DNA of 64,000 bases from contig CAYTGO010000008.1 of NCBI GenBank assembly GCA_964437425.1, positions 3,671 to 67,670 of the forward strand. The letters run 5' to 3'. Made by a program: the position numbers and the translations under genes. How positions within the stretch are numbered: position 1 is the stretch's first letter; each line of letters begins with the position of its first letter. The notes beneath the pieces were generated by a model. It did no database searches. It worked only from the letters and a program-made list of their open reading frames with translations, and was not told the DNA's origin. Source of the stretch: Scalindua sp964437425. Lineage in GTDB: Bacteria > Planctomycetota > Brocadiia > Brocadiales > Scalinduaceae. Below, piece by piece: positions 34,745 through 43,448 of the stretch.

Positions 34745-36278
34745 TGGAATAGCTTAAATCGTATAGTGTCAACTCATGGTATGGATTGTTAACATAGCGG
34801 TTATTCTTAAACTCAACAACGACCCTTGCACTGTTTGTTATAGAATTGATTCCACTAACTTTAGAAGTCGATAATATTACTTCAGGTGTAACCAGAGAAG
34901 CCCCTACATCATGCTGCAGATCGTCGATGTTTCTGACTCTCCTTGTATCAAGCAAAGGGCTGTAATACTCAAATAACCTCTTAGTCTCCCAGCAATAAAC
35001 TCGGGTAGATTTGCCGTCATAATTACGCCCAACATAATCCAGCAACTGTATCTGAGCGACAGGTTCGTTCTTATGGGTATATACAAGTTTTATGGATATG
35101 ATACTCATACTTACAATCAAAATACCAATAAATAAATTGTAAGTAGAGAAAAATCCATACCTTAATTTATCTAAACTAGAGTAACTGCATAGATGATCTC
35201 TTAACCGTACCAGACCTGCAGATATACAGATTATGATCACCGGGATTAATGGTAAGACGTGACGTGGCTTTTCCAGATTCTGACCGAAGAGTACCCACAG
35301 AAAATACGGAAGCATATAAAATGAAATGAATCTCGTTTTGTAATCAAACCCCGAATATCTTAAACATTTTAAATTTCTTAAATAAAAAATTATACCGATA
35401 CCCATTATGATTGATGGCAGGATACGAAAGAGTGTTGTGTCATACCACCAGAAACCAAGCCCGTTACAAAAGAGACACCACACAAAATCCGGAAATCTTG
35501 AAAGAGCATTCTGTGATGTTGCTACCGAACCTCCCCAATCACCAAAATGTCCGCGCGTAAAACTAAAACCGTTTGCCATGAGTGGCTTCAGTCCTGTATA
35601 ACATGAAAGAGGAATAAACCAGGCACATATTCCAATAATGAAAGCAAACACTCCGCAACCTATCGTCCTCTTCCATGCGTCATGTTTTGATGAAACATAC
35701 AGTGTATAAAACCACAGGATAACAAACGGTAAATAACTTAGCCGCACACCCAGGCATATGCCCAACATCACACTGCCTGAGATCAGATATCGTAGTGTAT
35801 TCACCCTGGAGGTAGATGCATAACAGAGTAACTGGGCTGACACTATTATGAAGAACAGACCTGCCGAATCCGAAAGCGCCTTCTCAGATTGAAGCCAGCA
35901 TAATGGATTGACAATGTATAGGAACACTGTAAGCCACGCAACCTTTTCAGCAAACATCCTTCTTGCAAGATAAAACAACGGCACTAGCGTAATACTGCCA
36001 AATATAGCGCCCGGCACTATTAACGCAAATACATCACTGTCGGTAAAAAGATGAGCCAGCCAGCAGATGAACATATACACCGGATAACCCGGGAAATGAG
36101 GCTGATAATATGCAATATCATAATCATGAAGACCCAGGGCAAAATCAATACTATCCCACCCTTCCAGGTGTGTTCCCATAAACAATAATCGAGCGCCCAT
36201 ACTTATAACAACAAGAACAGCCAATACTATTACCGTCTTGCGCGGGGAATCATTCCATTCCAAATGTGTTTTTGACAT
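34737..36278 (-). CDS. Multi-pass GT39/ArnT-like glycosyltransferase
   Basis: A 513-residue membrane protein with about ten or more helices. The first extracytoplasmic loop carries acidic residues in GTHLEGWDSIDFALGLHDYD, as in polyprenyl-phosphate sugar transferases of the GT-C fold. QPHFPGYPVYMF and a later QNLEKPRHVLPLIP segment are also typical. It probably moves a lipid-linked sugar to a protein or lipid at the outer face of the inner membrane. Donor and acceptor are unknown. It is translationally coupled to a histidine kinase. Confidence 0.78.
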   Translation of the reverse strand: MSKTHLEWNDSPRKTVIVLAVLVVISMGARLLFMGTHLEGWDSIDFALGLHDYDIAYYQPHFPGYPVYMFICWLAHLFTDSDVFALIVPGAIFGSITLVPLFYLARRMFAEKVAWLTVFLYIVNPLCWLQSEKALSDSAGLFFIIVSAQLLCYASTSRVNTLRYLISGSVMLGICLGVRLSYLPFVILWFYTLYVSSKHDAWKRTIGCGVFAFIIGICAWFIPLSCYTGLKPLMANGFSFTRGHFGDWGGSVATSQNALSRFPDFVWCLFCNGLGFWWYDTTLFRILPSIIMGIGIIFYLRNLKCLRYSGFDYKTRFISFYMLPYFLWVLFGQNLEKPRHVLPLIPVIIICISAGLVRLRDHLCSYSSLDKLRYGFFSTYNLFIGILIVSMSIISIKLVYTHKNEPVAQIQLLDYVGRNYDGKSTRVYCWETKRLFEYYSPLLDTRRVRNIDDLQHDVGASLVTPEVILSTSKVSGINSITNSARVVVEFKNNRYVNNPYHELTLYDLSYSNE

Positions 36279-36568
36279 TCCTTATATCACCCTACAAATT
36301 GTTATATGATAAAAGTTGGTCGCTATCATGACAAATAACTACTACCCTTATGCAGAACAATAAGATAAGGAAATTATAGTAAAGTCACTGTAATCATCAA
36401 GCCAAATAGCAGTGAGAAGACAAATTTGAATTATTTGAAGTGGAATCAGAGTGAAGTCACACCTTGATTTGTGATTAGTGCTGTGATTCCGTATTAAAGT
36501 ATTGGTTGCTCACCTCAGACGTTAGCCAATGCCGAGGAAACCAAGGTGTGGCCCCATTCATTATCATT
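36279..36568. other. Intergenic stretch with inverted repeats
   Basis: No gene is seen. GGAATCA (36442-36448) pairs with TGATTCC (36484-36490), and CACACCTTG near 36458 pairs with CAAGGTGTG near 36543 over a loop of about 75 bases. These could fold as an RNA, but no known class was recognised. Confidence 0.35.
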
Positions 36569-36572
36569 TCTC

Positions 36573-36800
36573 TTGACTCAAATATCGTATTGCTTTACCA
36601 TTCCATTTCATAGTTTCTATCAACATAAAAACTTACCACAAGGCGAAATATGGTAACGTCATCTTGAATAAAAAGTTTATATCTGCAGGGATGTAAAGAA
36701 ATAAACTTATACGCTGTTTTCCTTAAAGTAATAGACTGATTTTACCGTATATCAATACAATAGTGGTATTACACAGAGGATTTATAATAACTTAGTTAGG
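36573..36800 (+). promoter_or_regulatory. Promoter and conserved leader, copy 1
   Basis: TTGACT (36573-36578), 17 bases, TACCAT (36596-36601), then a leader of about 200 bases. It includes a hairpin AAGTTTAT (36673-36680) with ATAAACTT (36701-36708) around GCAGGGATGTAA, and later CAATAGTGGTATTA and TTTATAATAACTT. The same blocks in the same order recur at 37446-37668. It precedes the lipoprotein gene. Confidence 0.6.
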
Positions 36801-36819
36801 CTAAGAAGGAGGAAACAAA

Positions 36820-37425
36820 TTGAAAAATGCAATATATAGTAAAATTTCAGTAGTAGTAATAATTGCAATATGTTTGTTTCTTTCTGGTTGTGATTTCAAA
36901 AAAGAATTTGACGAAAAAACAATTCAAGGATTTTTAAACAAAATATTTAAAGATGACATTTCGAGAAATTATCATATAGACGAAATTATCGAAGAACTGG
37001 GAATTATTCTTAAAAATCCGGTAGTTATCCTTGGTGAAGGCTCTAATAGAATTGGATGTAAAATCAGCGGGGAAGTTTATGCGAAACTTATATTACGCAA
37101 AAAACCTTTAGAAATAAAAAGAGATTTTCAGTTTAGCACCGGGATAGACTATAATCCAACTAATCATTCGCTTTATTTTAAGGATCTCAGTATAGGCAGT
37201 GATGATGTTTACGATAAGGATAATATTCCAATAAAGGAAGGACATATAATAGAAAAACTTGAGTCTAAAATAAAAGAAAAGATTCATGAATTAATTTCGG
37301 AGAAAATAGATAAAATTCCTGTCTATAAAATCAAAGATGATACTTTTAAAGAGAAATTAGCAAAGAAACATCTAAAAGTTATAGAAGTTAAAAATGGAAA
37401 ACTTGTCATAATATTAAAATTTTAA
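36820..37425 (+). CDS. DUF1439/YceB-like lipoprotein
   Basis: A 201-residue protein with a lipobox (FLSGC, Cys near residue 24), so a lipid-anchored periplasmic protein. The body has the look of DUF1439: a first helix after the anchor (DEKTIQGFLNKIF), beta strands, an amphipathic helix and a closing VIEVKNGKLVIILKF strand like the GIEVKPGEIVI ending of E. coli YceB. Start is TTG at 36820, with AAGGAGG eight bases upstream. It is unusually AT-rich. It lies between two copies of a conserved leader. Confidence 0.65.
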   Translation: MKNAIYSKISVVVIIAICLFLSGCDFKKEFDEKTIQGFLNKIFKDDISRNYHIDEIIEELGIILKNPVVILGEGSNRIGCKISGEVYAKLILRKKPLEIKRDFQFSTGIDYNPTNHSLYFKDLSIGSDDVYDKDNIPIKEGHIIEKLESKIKEKIHELISEKIDKIPVYKIKDDTFKEKLAKKHLKVIEVKNGKLVIILKF

Positions 37426-37445
37426 AGTCTGACAATAGCATTTCC

Positions 37446-37668
37446 TTGACTCCAATATTGTATTACTTTATTATTAAATCTCACATAATATAACCAACAT
37501 AGAAAACAATACCACAGCTTGTGAAGTGGATACGTTGTCTTAAATTAAGTTTATTATTGCAGGGATGTAATATATGAACTTACCAAATGTCCCTCCATAA
37601 AGTAGTAATTTTACCTTTCTTGATATAACCACAATAGTGGTATTATACAGAAACTTTATAATAACTTG
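37446..37668 (+). promoter_or_regulatory. Promoter and conserved leader, copy 2
   Basis: TTGACT (37446-37451), 17 bases, TATTAT (37469-37474). A hairpin follows: AAGTTTAT (37547-37554) with ATGAACTT (37574-37581) around GCAGGGATGTAA. The pairing is kept through a G-U change relative to copy 1. CAATAGTGGTATTA and TTTATAATAACTT follow. It lies about 870 bp after copy 1 and precedes the cyclase gene. Confidence 0.6.
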
Positions 37669-37758
37669 TTAAGCGGCACGCTTAGTACATGCAGTGAGAC
37701 AAACGTTTTCGAGAAAAAACAAATATTTAGTAATTTTAGCAAAGGAGAGAGCTAAACA

Positions 37759-37821
37759 ATGAAAAATCAAAAAAGAAAAGGACAACATGAAAGATTCAGA
37801 AAAAATCAACAGCGCATATGA
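37759..37821 (+). CDS. Possible 20-residue leader peptide overlapping the cyclase start
   Basis: ATG at 37759 has the best ribosome site nearby (AAAGGAGAG, about 8 bases upstream). It encodes a very basic peptide, MKNQKRKGQHERFRKNQQRI, and stops at 37819-37821, 35 bases inside the cyclase gene in another frame. It may couple or limit cyclase translation, or be chance. Confidence 0.3.
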   Translation: MKNQKRKGQHERFRKNQQRI

Positions 37822-39058
37822 CCGTTTTATTCCCCATGGACTCTTGGAATTGCTGGGCAAAAAGGATATAGCAAAAATAGAGTTAGGAGACAATGTTGAA
37901 AAAAGAATAACTATCTTGTTTTCTGATATACGAAATTTCACATCCATGTCAGAAACATTGACCCCCCAGGAGAATTTCAATTTCATTAATGCATATTTGT
38001 GTCAAATGGATCCAATAATAGGTACCAATAATGGTGTCATCGGCAAATTTATTGGTGATGCCATTATGGCGATATTCCCCGAAGGCACTGAGGACGCTTA
38101 TAAATGCTCTTTAAGCATGCTGAAACAGTTAAAGGTGTACAATGAAGGCAGGATTAAGGCCGGTTACCAATCCATTCAAATTGGCATAGGACTAAATACC
38201 GGTCTTGCTATGATTGGTACGGTAGGAGGGCCTGACAGGATGGATGGCACTGTTATCAGCGATGCAGTAAACTTATGCTCAAGAATAGAATCATTAACAA
38301 AGTCATATAAAGTTGAATTATTGATAGGCGAGGATACATATAATGATTTAAGCCCGGAAAGAAAAAAGTATACACGGTTCGTAGACCGTGTCCTGGTAAA
38401 AGGAAAGTTAAAGCAACAATCTATATATGAAGTATTTGAAATGGATGACGAGCACGTCAGAGAGCATAAATGCAATTCAAAGGATGTTTTTGAAGAAGCT
38501 TTGGCAAATTATCACTATGGAGAAATTGACATAGCAAAACGGCTTCTCGAAGAGTGCTTATCCGGCAACGTAATTGATGAGCCGCTAAAAATATATCTTG
38601 ATAGATGCAAAAAATATCTTGCAACCGGGCATCACGAAAGCGACTGCCTGCTGTCTGACAGAGTCACATGGAGTGATCAGTTTCTACTGGGTCATAAACT
38701 TATTGATACTCAGCATCGCGAGTTAGTCGAGGGATCTCTTGCGCTGATTGAAGCGGTAGAACAGGAAATAGAGAGTGAGGAGATTAATAAACGTGCGCTG
38801 GAATTTGCAGAGAAAGCCAGGATTCATTTTAAAACAGAAGAAGCCATTTTGGCAAAACTTGGGTATCCTTTTCTGGGATTCCAGGAACAACAACACAACC
38901 GTTTTATGACGTCATTTTCGTATTTAGCGGATGAGCTCTCAAATAAGTCTACCAGCAGAATATTCAGAATGTTTAAAATACAGATATTTTTAATTGACTG
39001 GCTTGTACACCATACGTTAAAGGATGATAAAAATTATGCAAAGTATCTGGCAAGTTGA
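37787..39058 (+). CDS. Class III nucleotide cyclase fused to a hemerythrin domain
   Basis: A 423-residue soluble protein. The cyclase domain (about 12-215) has metal-binding D47 (LFSDIRNFT) and D91 (FIGDAIMAIF), a Lys at K87 typical of adenylate specificity, and the transition-state region SDAVNLCSRIE. A short linker leads to a bacteriohemerythrin domain (about 290-423): IDTQH, HFKTEE, QQHNRF and WLVHHTLKDD. One His ligand, usually four residues before the QQH histidine, appears to be Gln. AAGGA precedes the ATG. It probably couples an O2 or NO signal to cAMP synthesis. A cNMP-binding protein is encoded at 47648. Confidence 0.85.
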   Translation: MKDSEKINSAYDRFIPHGLLELLGKKDIAKIELGDNVEKRITILFSDIRNFTSMSETLTPQENFNFINAYLCQMDPIIGTNNGVIGKFIGDAIMAIFPEGTEDAYKCSLSMLKQLKVYNEGRIKAGYQSIQIGIGLNTGLAMIGTVGGPDRMDGTVISDAVNLCSRIESLTKSYKVELLIGEDTYNDLSPERKKYTRFVDRVLVKGKLKQQSIYEVFEMDDEHVREHKCNSKDVFEEALANYHYGEIDIAKRLLEECLSGNVIDEPLKIYLDRCKKYLATGHHESDCLLSDRVTWSDQFLLGHKLIDTQHRELVEGSLALIEAVEQEIESEEINKRALEFAEKARIHFKTEEAILAKLGYPFLGFQEQQHNRFMTSFSYLADELSNKSTSRIFRMFKIQIFLIDWLVHHTLKDDKNYAKYLAS

Positions 39059-39079
39059 GATTGATACGTCAGATCATGC

Positions 39080-40441
39080 CTATGTTTTCTTTTTCCCCTC
39101 TACAATACTCGCCGCTTCAAAACCCATCTCCATCGCTCTGTCCATAAAGATATATTTAAAGAGTCCGTTCCTCCCACACGTATGGAGGTTTTCTATCGTA
39201 TCTATCCACGAGAACAATTTCTTAAGATGCAATTTATAATCCAGTTGGTATATGGGATAGGCATGCCTCTCTGCTGTACAGAAATAATCAATCACTCTGT
39301 CTTTAATATCAATTCCTAATATTAAGAGATCTTCAATACATCTCTCAAACAATAAATCATCCTGCATTTCCCACACATCATCTTTGTAAGAACACGGGAT
39401 CTCCAGCATTAAAGAAGTCTTTCCATCAGGCGTATTATGGGGGCTCCTTTTATTAGGCTCCTGTATACGTGTCATTATATATTTTCCGTCCGGTATGTAT
39501 GTCCATGTGTTCCTGCCTATCTCCGGCTTATCAATCAGTATGTTGAGAAACCTGAGACTACGGAACTTGAGTGACCTGGCCGCATTGATTGCTTCCTGAT
39601 ATTTCCCCCCCCTATCCAGCCTGCATATTAAATCCGTTATCGGTATCGTTGAGACTACCCAATCACAGTTAATTACTTGATCCTCTCCATTAGACTCATA
39701 TATAACACCTTTAACCCTGTCTCCCTCCAGCAAAAACCTTTTAAATCTGGCATTGAGGAGTATTTCTCCCCCGTTCCCCCTTATTTCTCTGGCGATATAG
39801 TCAAATATCTGACCGATACCCTGTTTTGGATAAAAGTACTTTTTAGTATACGTTCTCGGCGCCTCCCTGCCCAAACCGCATAGTCTCATGGTAACATCCC
39901 AGAGGTTCAGTAGTGAAATTCTCTCGGCAGCCCAGTCTGACGATAGCTTATCTGAGGGTATGCCCCACAGTTTATGCGTATAGTCTTTAAAAAAAGTGAC
40001 ATACAGTTTTCTGCCGAACCTGTTTATTACCCAATCTTCGAATGAAGTATCAGGAGAATCTCTAAGTTTTTTATACAATGTCTGATACACGTAATCTACC
40101 AGGCATCTTGTTAAAAATATTATGTCAGTTTGTTTCAGAATATCACAGGCAGAGAGTGGATACTGAAACTCACTGCCATTTAATCTTATCGCACTTATTC
40201 GCTCTGACACTAACAGATCATCTCCCATTAGTACCTTTACCTTATTTATTAAATCATCATTCTTGGATATGAATCTATGTCCACCCAGGTCGAAATTAAA
40301 CCCTCTATGCCTTATTGTCTTGCACAATCCGCCCAATGACGATTGTGCTTCTACTACGACAACGTCTCTTCCGGTCCTGGACAGTTCCCACGCTGCACTA
40401 AGCCCGCACGGTCCGCCACCTAATATGACTACAGTTTCCAT
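39080..40441 (-). CDS. FAD-dependent oxidoreductase, amino-oxidase/UDP-galactopyranose mutase-like
   Basis: A 453-residue flavoprotein. It begins VVILGGGPCGLSAAWEL (dinucleotide fold) with the GG doublet ESLGG-type motif (QSSLGGLCKT) and FDLGGHRFISK, typical of protoporphyrinogen-oxidase-like enzymes often found in glycan clusters. The C-terminal FAD-contact region is NLHTCGRNGLFKYIFMDRAM. Substrate unknown. It is the last gene of a three-gene operon, 4 bp after the porin gene. Confidence 0.75.
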   Translation of the reverse strand: METVVILGGGPCGLSAAWELSRTGRDVVVVEAQSSLGGLCKTIRHRGFNFDLGGHRFISKNDDLINKVKVLMGDDLLVSERISAIRLNGSEFQYPLSACDILKQTDIIFLTRCLVDYVYQTLYKKLRDSPDTSFEDWVINRFGRKLYVTFFKDYTHKLWGIPSDKLSSDWAAERISLLNLWDVTMRLCGLGREAPRTYTKKYFYPKQGIGQIFDYIAREIRGNGGEILLNARFKRFLLEGDRVKGVIYESNGEDQVINCDWVVSTIPITDLICRLDRGGKYQEAINAARSLKFRSLRFLNILIDKPEIGRNTWTYIPDGKYIMTRIQEPNKRSPHNTPDGKTSLMLEIPCSYKDDVWEMQDDLLFERCIEDLLILGIDIKDRVIDYFCTAERHAYPIYQLDYKLHLKKLFSWIDTIENLHTCGRNGLFKYIFMDRAMEMGFEAASIVEGKKKT

Positions 40442-40445
40442 GTTA

Positions 40446-41567
40446 TCACCATCTAATATTCAACTGAACAAACCCCTTGTTCTCCTTATCCTCAGTCGCC
40501 TCGTTTTCCATTTCGTACTGCAGCTTGAATATGAAATGGTGCGACGGTGATAAGTTTATTCCAACGGCGATCCTGTCCATATCGCCCTCATCTGTTACGA
40601 GATCATCAGGATCAATAGAGTCGAACCGTCCCACAAACTCAATGTGCTCAATGTAATTAAATTCAGGCAAGAGTTTATATGAAGCCTGAATGTAATAACC
40701 CTCACGGTCAAAACTGCCTCCTGCATCCAACGATCGTTCTACGTTACTCCATATATATTCACCCCGCATCTCAAAGCCACCTCTGCGAAATAACCCATCA
40801 ACGCCCACAAAGTCCATCCTGAGCCTTTCATCGTCATCGTACTTACCTGTGCTATAAGAACCGCCTATCTCCAGGTCTGGCAATATTTCAATACCCAGAC
40901 GCCCTCCAAGCGAGATATCATCATTGTTATCATCCAGATGCTGCTCCCCCTTTCCTTCGAAACTGGAGAGTCCGTTCGTTGCCGCAAACTCGTACTGCAA
41001 TCTTGTATTATAGAGAAAAGGAACATTTCCGAATAGCTCCAACCCTTCATCAGAATATGTTCCAGGAATTATCTTTATGGATGGATTTGGTCTGTCCACG
41101 AGTTTATTGTTTACCGCGTTTTCTACCATTCTCTCAATACCAAAAGGATAATAGAATTTCCCTACTCTGAAAATGCATTTATCGTTGAACACATTCCAAT
41201 CCAATGCACATCTCTCAAACTCATACACCTCAAACCCATCTTCTATCTCAAGCTCGGTAACAAACGACAGGTTCCTGAATATCTGCATTCCAGCCCAGAG
41301 GGTTATCTCTGTCTGATTAGATACTTTTGACGAACCCTTTTCCGTTTCATCAAGCCCCTCCGAAAACGGTGCCCCCATACTGATATTGCCGTGAAACTCC
41401 GGTCGGAGTAGTTTCGGTTCAGGAAATTTTATCTCATCTACATCAAAGTAGAGTCCATCAACTGTTTTATCCGGTTCTCTTTCATCACATCGTGCTAAAT
41501 TCGATATATTTGTTAAGAGCAAAACCGTAATAAATGCGTTTAGAAGTGTTTTATACAGAGGTCTCAA
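40446..41567 (-). CDS. Outer-membrane porin, OprO/OprP-like
   Basis: A 373-residue protein with a signal peptide (about 1-28) and alternating amphipathic strands to a terminal aromatic residue (FVQLNIRW), the signature for outer-membrane insertion. RVGKFYYPFGIERMVEN and YYIQASYKLLPEFNYIE match phosphate-selective or carbohydrate-type porins. The substrate is unknown. It overlaps the upstream gene by 4 bp. Confidence 0.78.
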   Translation of the reverse strand: MRPLYKTLLNAFITVLLLTNISNLARCDEREPDKTVDGLYFDVDEIKFPEPKLLRPEFHGNISMGAPFSEGLDETEKGSSKVSNQTEITLWAGMQIFRNLSFVTELEIEDGFEVYEFERCALDWNVFNDKCIFRVGKFYYPFGIERMVENAVNNKLVDRPNPSIKIIPGTYSDEGLELFGNVPFLYNTRLQYEFAATNGLSSFEGKGEQHLDDNNDDISLGGRLGIEILPDLEIGGSYSTGKYDDDERLRMDFVGVDGLFRRGGFEMRGEYIWSNVERSLDAGGSFDREGYYIQASYKLLPEFNYIEHIEFVGRFDSIDPDDLVTDEGDMDRIAVGINLSPSHHFIFKLQYEMENEATEDKENKGFVQLNIRW

Positions 41568-42211
41568 TATGCTATCTCTTTACCACTCTCAAAATAAGGA
41601 AAAACGATAAGAAGTTTCTGTTCAATATCCGTTGTCACTGTTTCAAAGTCTTTAAGTCTTGGGCTGACGGCACCTGCCCCGAGAAAACCTGTACTTCCCA
41701 GGGTATTTCTGGCCTCTACAAACTTATTGAATATCTCATCATGATATTCTGTACCATTCTGTTTATCATATTTTCTGACATTTCCGGAAAGCAGTAGAGT
41801 ATAATATTCATCAGCAAGTCGCAGCCTGACCTTTGCCCTCGTAAACATACGAAGCCCTTCGCTGATATTCCAATAGTATTTCTCTTTTATTGCAAGATAT
41901 ACAAGATTTGCCATTACTTTTACTACTTTCTGAAAATCGTGCTGAGACAGGCCTGCATTAAGTTCCGGCCTGAGATCCACGGCAAAAATATTCTTAACAT
42001 CATCAATCCTGTCACTAATGGTATCTATGTCTCTCTTAATTCTCTCCCAATCACCCTTTTTACCATAGAAAATGACTGATTTGAAAACCGTAATAATAGG
42101 GTCATCGTTCTTCTTGTAACCGTATCCTTCAGAAGAACCCTGGCAAAAGATGACTATCAGAAGAGAATAAGAGAAAATTATGGAATATTTTTGTTTTAAG
42201 AAAATGGTCAT
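41564..42211 (-). CDS. Exported helical protein, unknown function
   Basis: A 215-residue protein with an N-terminal hydrophobic signal (YSIIFSYSLLIVIFCQGSSEG). The remainder is mostly helical (KSVIFYGKKGDWERIKRDIDTI, VVKVMANLVYLAIKEKYYWN, ARVRLRLADEYY-like region, FVEARNTLG). It is the first gene of the operon with the porin and flavoprotein, overlapping the porin by 4 bp. It probably works in the periplasm with the porin. Family not recognised. Confidence 0.6.
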   Translation of the reverse strand: MTIFLKQKYSIIFSYSLLIVIFCQGSSEGYGYKKNDDPIITVFKSVIFYGKKGDWERIKRDIDTISDRIDDVKNIFAVDLRPELNAGLSQHDFQKVVKVMANLVYLAIKEKYYWNISEGLRMFTRAKVRLRLADEYYTLLLSGNVRKYDKQNGTEYHDEIFNKFVEARNTLGSTGFLGAGAVSPRLKDFETVTTDIEQKLLIVFPYFESGKEIAY

Positions 42212-42522
42212 AATGCGTAATTTTACACGGAAAACAGATTCTTTACTTCATACTTGAGAGGATTACATTACAGTGTTTTTACTCATATAATAGACAAAAA
42301 TATAAAGAATTCTATAAACGAGGAGAAATAGAAAAAGCTATAGCTCCGACTGACCCAAAAGGCCAGATAACAATATCTATGACTGTCCAATTTTGATGTT
42401 ACTCCAATGAAAACATCGGGTTACTGACCGTGCCAAATTAGAACAGGAACAATTAACATATTCAATCATAAATATCAGAATTGACAGAAGTTATATATTG
42501 TATTGAAACAATAAATTCGTAC
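42212..42522. other. Intergenic stretch without recognised element
   Basis: Divergent region between the porin operon and the coiled-coil gene. I see nothing beyond the promoter that follows at 42523. Confidence 0.4.
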
Positions 42523-42551
42523 TTGACATAAAATTAGCTATTTGTTAGATT
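42523..42551 (+). promoter_or_regulatory. Sigma-70-like promoter
   Basis: TTGACA (42523-42528), 17 bases and TAGATT (42546-42551), about 70 bases before the ATG at 42621. Confidence 0.55.
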
Positions 42552-42620
42552 ATCAAAAATTTTAGATACAAAACTCCATTAACTTATTACAGAAAATGCG
42601 TTTGAAAGGAGAAGGAAGTA

Positions 42621-43100
42621 ATGGCTACAGGAAAAGTTAAAATTTTTGCCACAACGACTGCCTTATTTGCTGTTTGTGCAGTTATATTTTTCACACTGGC
42701 AATTACCGCTATTGGTAAATATACAGCTCAATTAAAAAGAGTACATCATATGGAGCAACAGATTTTAACAGGTAAGGCCGAGATTTTGAAGGTACCTGAA
42801 ATGATTGGCCAGCTGAGGAAAGTTGACAAGGAAAAAAGTCAATTAGAAATGGAAGTTGCTGAACTTACAGAAGCAAGTGAAGAATTTGACGGAGAACTTG
42901 CTGATCTGCAGAAAGAATTGACTTTGATGACAGTAGCGAATCTTGTACTTGAAGCTGATAAGGCTGGTTACACAAAGAATCTGATTGAAGCAAGACAAGC
43001 TGTTACAGAGTTAAAGGAACAGATGGGCACCAATGATGGTGGCGCCAGGATAGACGCGATGGATGAGATCGAAAAGACACTGATCGAATTGCCATATTGA
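42621..43100 (+). CDS. Membrane-anchored coiled-coil protein
   Basis: A 159-residue protein with one N-terminal helix (about 8-31, TTALFAVCAVIFFTLAITAIG) and a long heptad-rich coiled coil (about 35-135: KEKSQLEMEVAELTE, ELADLQKELTL, LIEARQAVTELKEQ). AAAGGAGAAGG lies upstream. It is a monocistronic unit between a clear promoter and a strong terminator, which suggests considerable expression. Function unknown. Confidence 0.65.
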   Translation: MATGKVKIFATTTALFAVCAVIFFTLAITAIGKYTAQLKRVHHMEQQILTGKAEILKVPEMIGQLRKVDKEKSQLEMEVAELTEASEEFDGELADLQKELTLMTVANLVLEADKAGYTKNLIEARQAVTELKEQMGTNDGGARIDAMDEIEKTLIELPY

Positions 43101-43196
43101 ACTATTTCCGGAAACGGCGCACAAATCTGTAAAAGTAGTAATGGAGAAATCTCTAAATAAATATTAGAGCAGACACACTTATTCTTTTTACATACA

Positions 43197-43240
43197 AATT
43201 AAGCCTTATCTCACCTGTTGGGATAAGGCTTAATTTTTTT
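43197..43240 (+). terminator. Strong Rho-independent terminator
   Basis: A 14-bp perfect stem (43197-43210 with 43222-43235), an 11-base loop and a T7 run. It lies about 100 bases after the coiled-coil gene. The following 208 bases to the DUF362 gene hold nothing I recognise. Confidence 0.85.
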
Positions 43241-43448
43241 AGTAACCCTAGCCTGCAAGCACTACAAAACACAATACTCCCCTTTTACCACAATCCCGTC
43301 TATACATATCTGAAATACCAATACATTGACACTATGCCGTATTTTGCTATAATAATTTTTAAGTTAAAGACAGGATTGTGTATTGATTTGGCAGGAGATG
43401 TTATTCCAAAATTTCCAACACACATAGTCGCAATAACAATTAAAAGAA

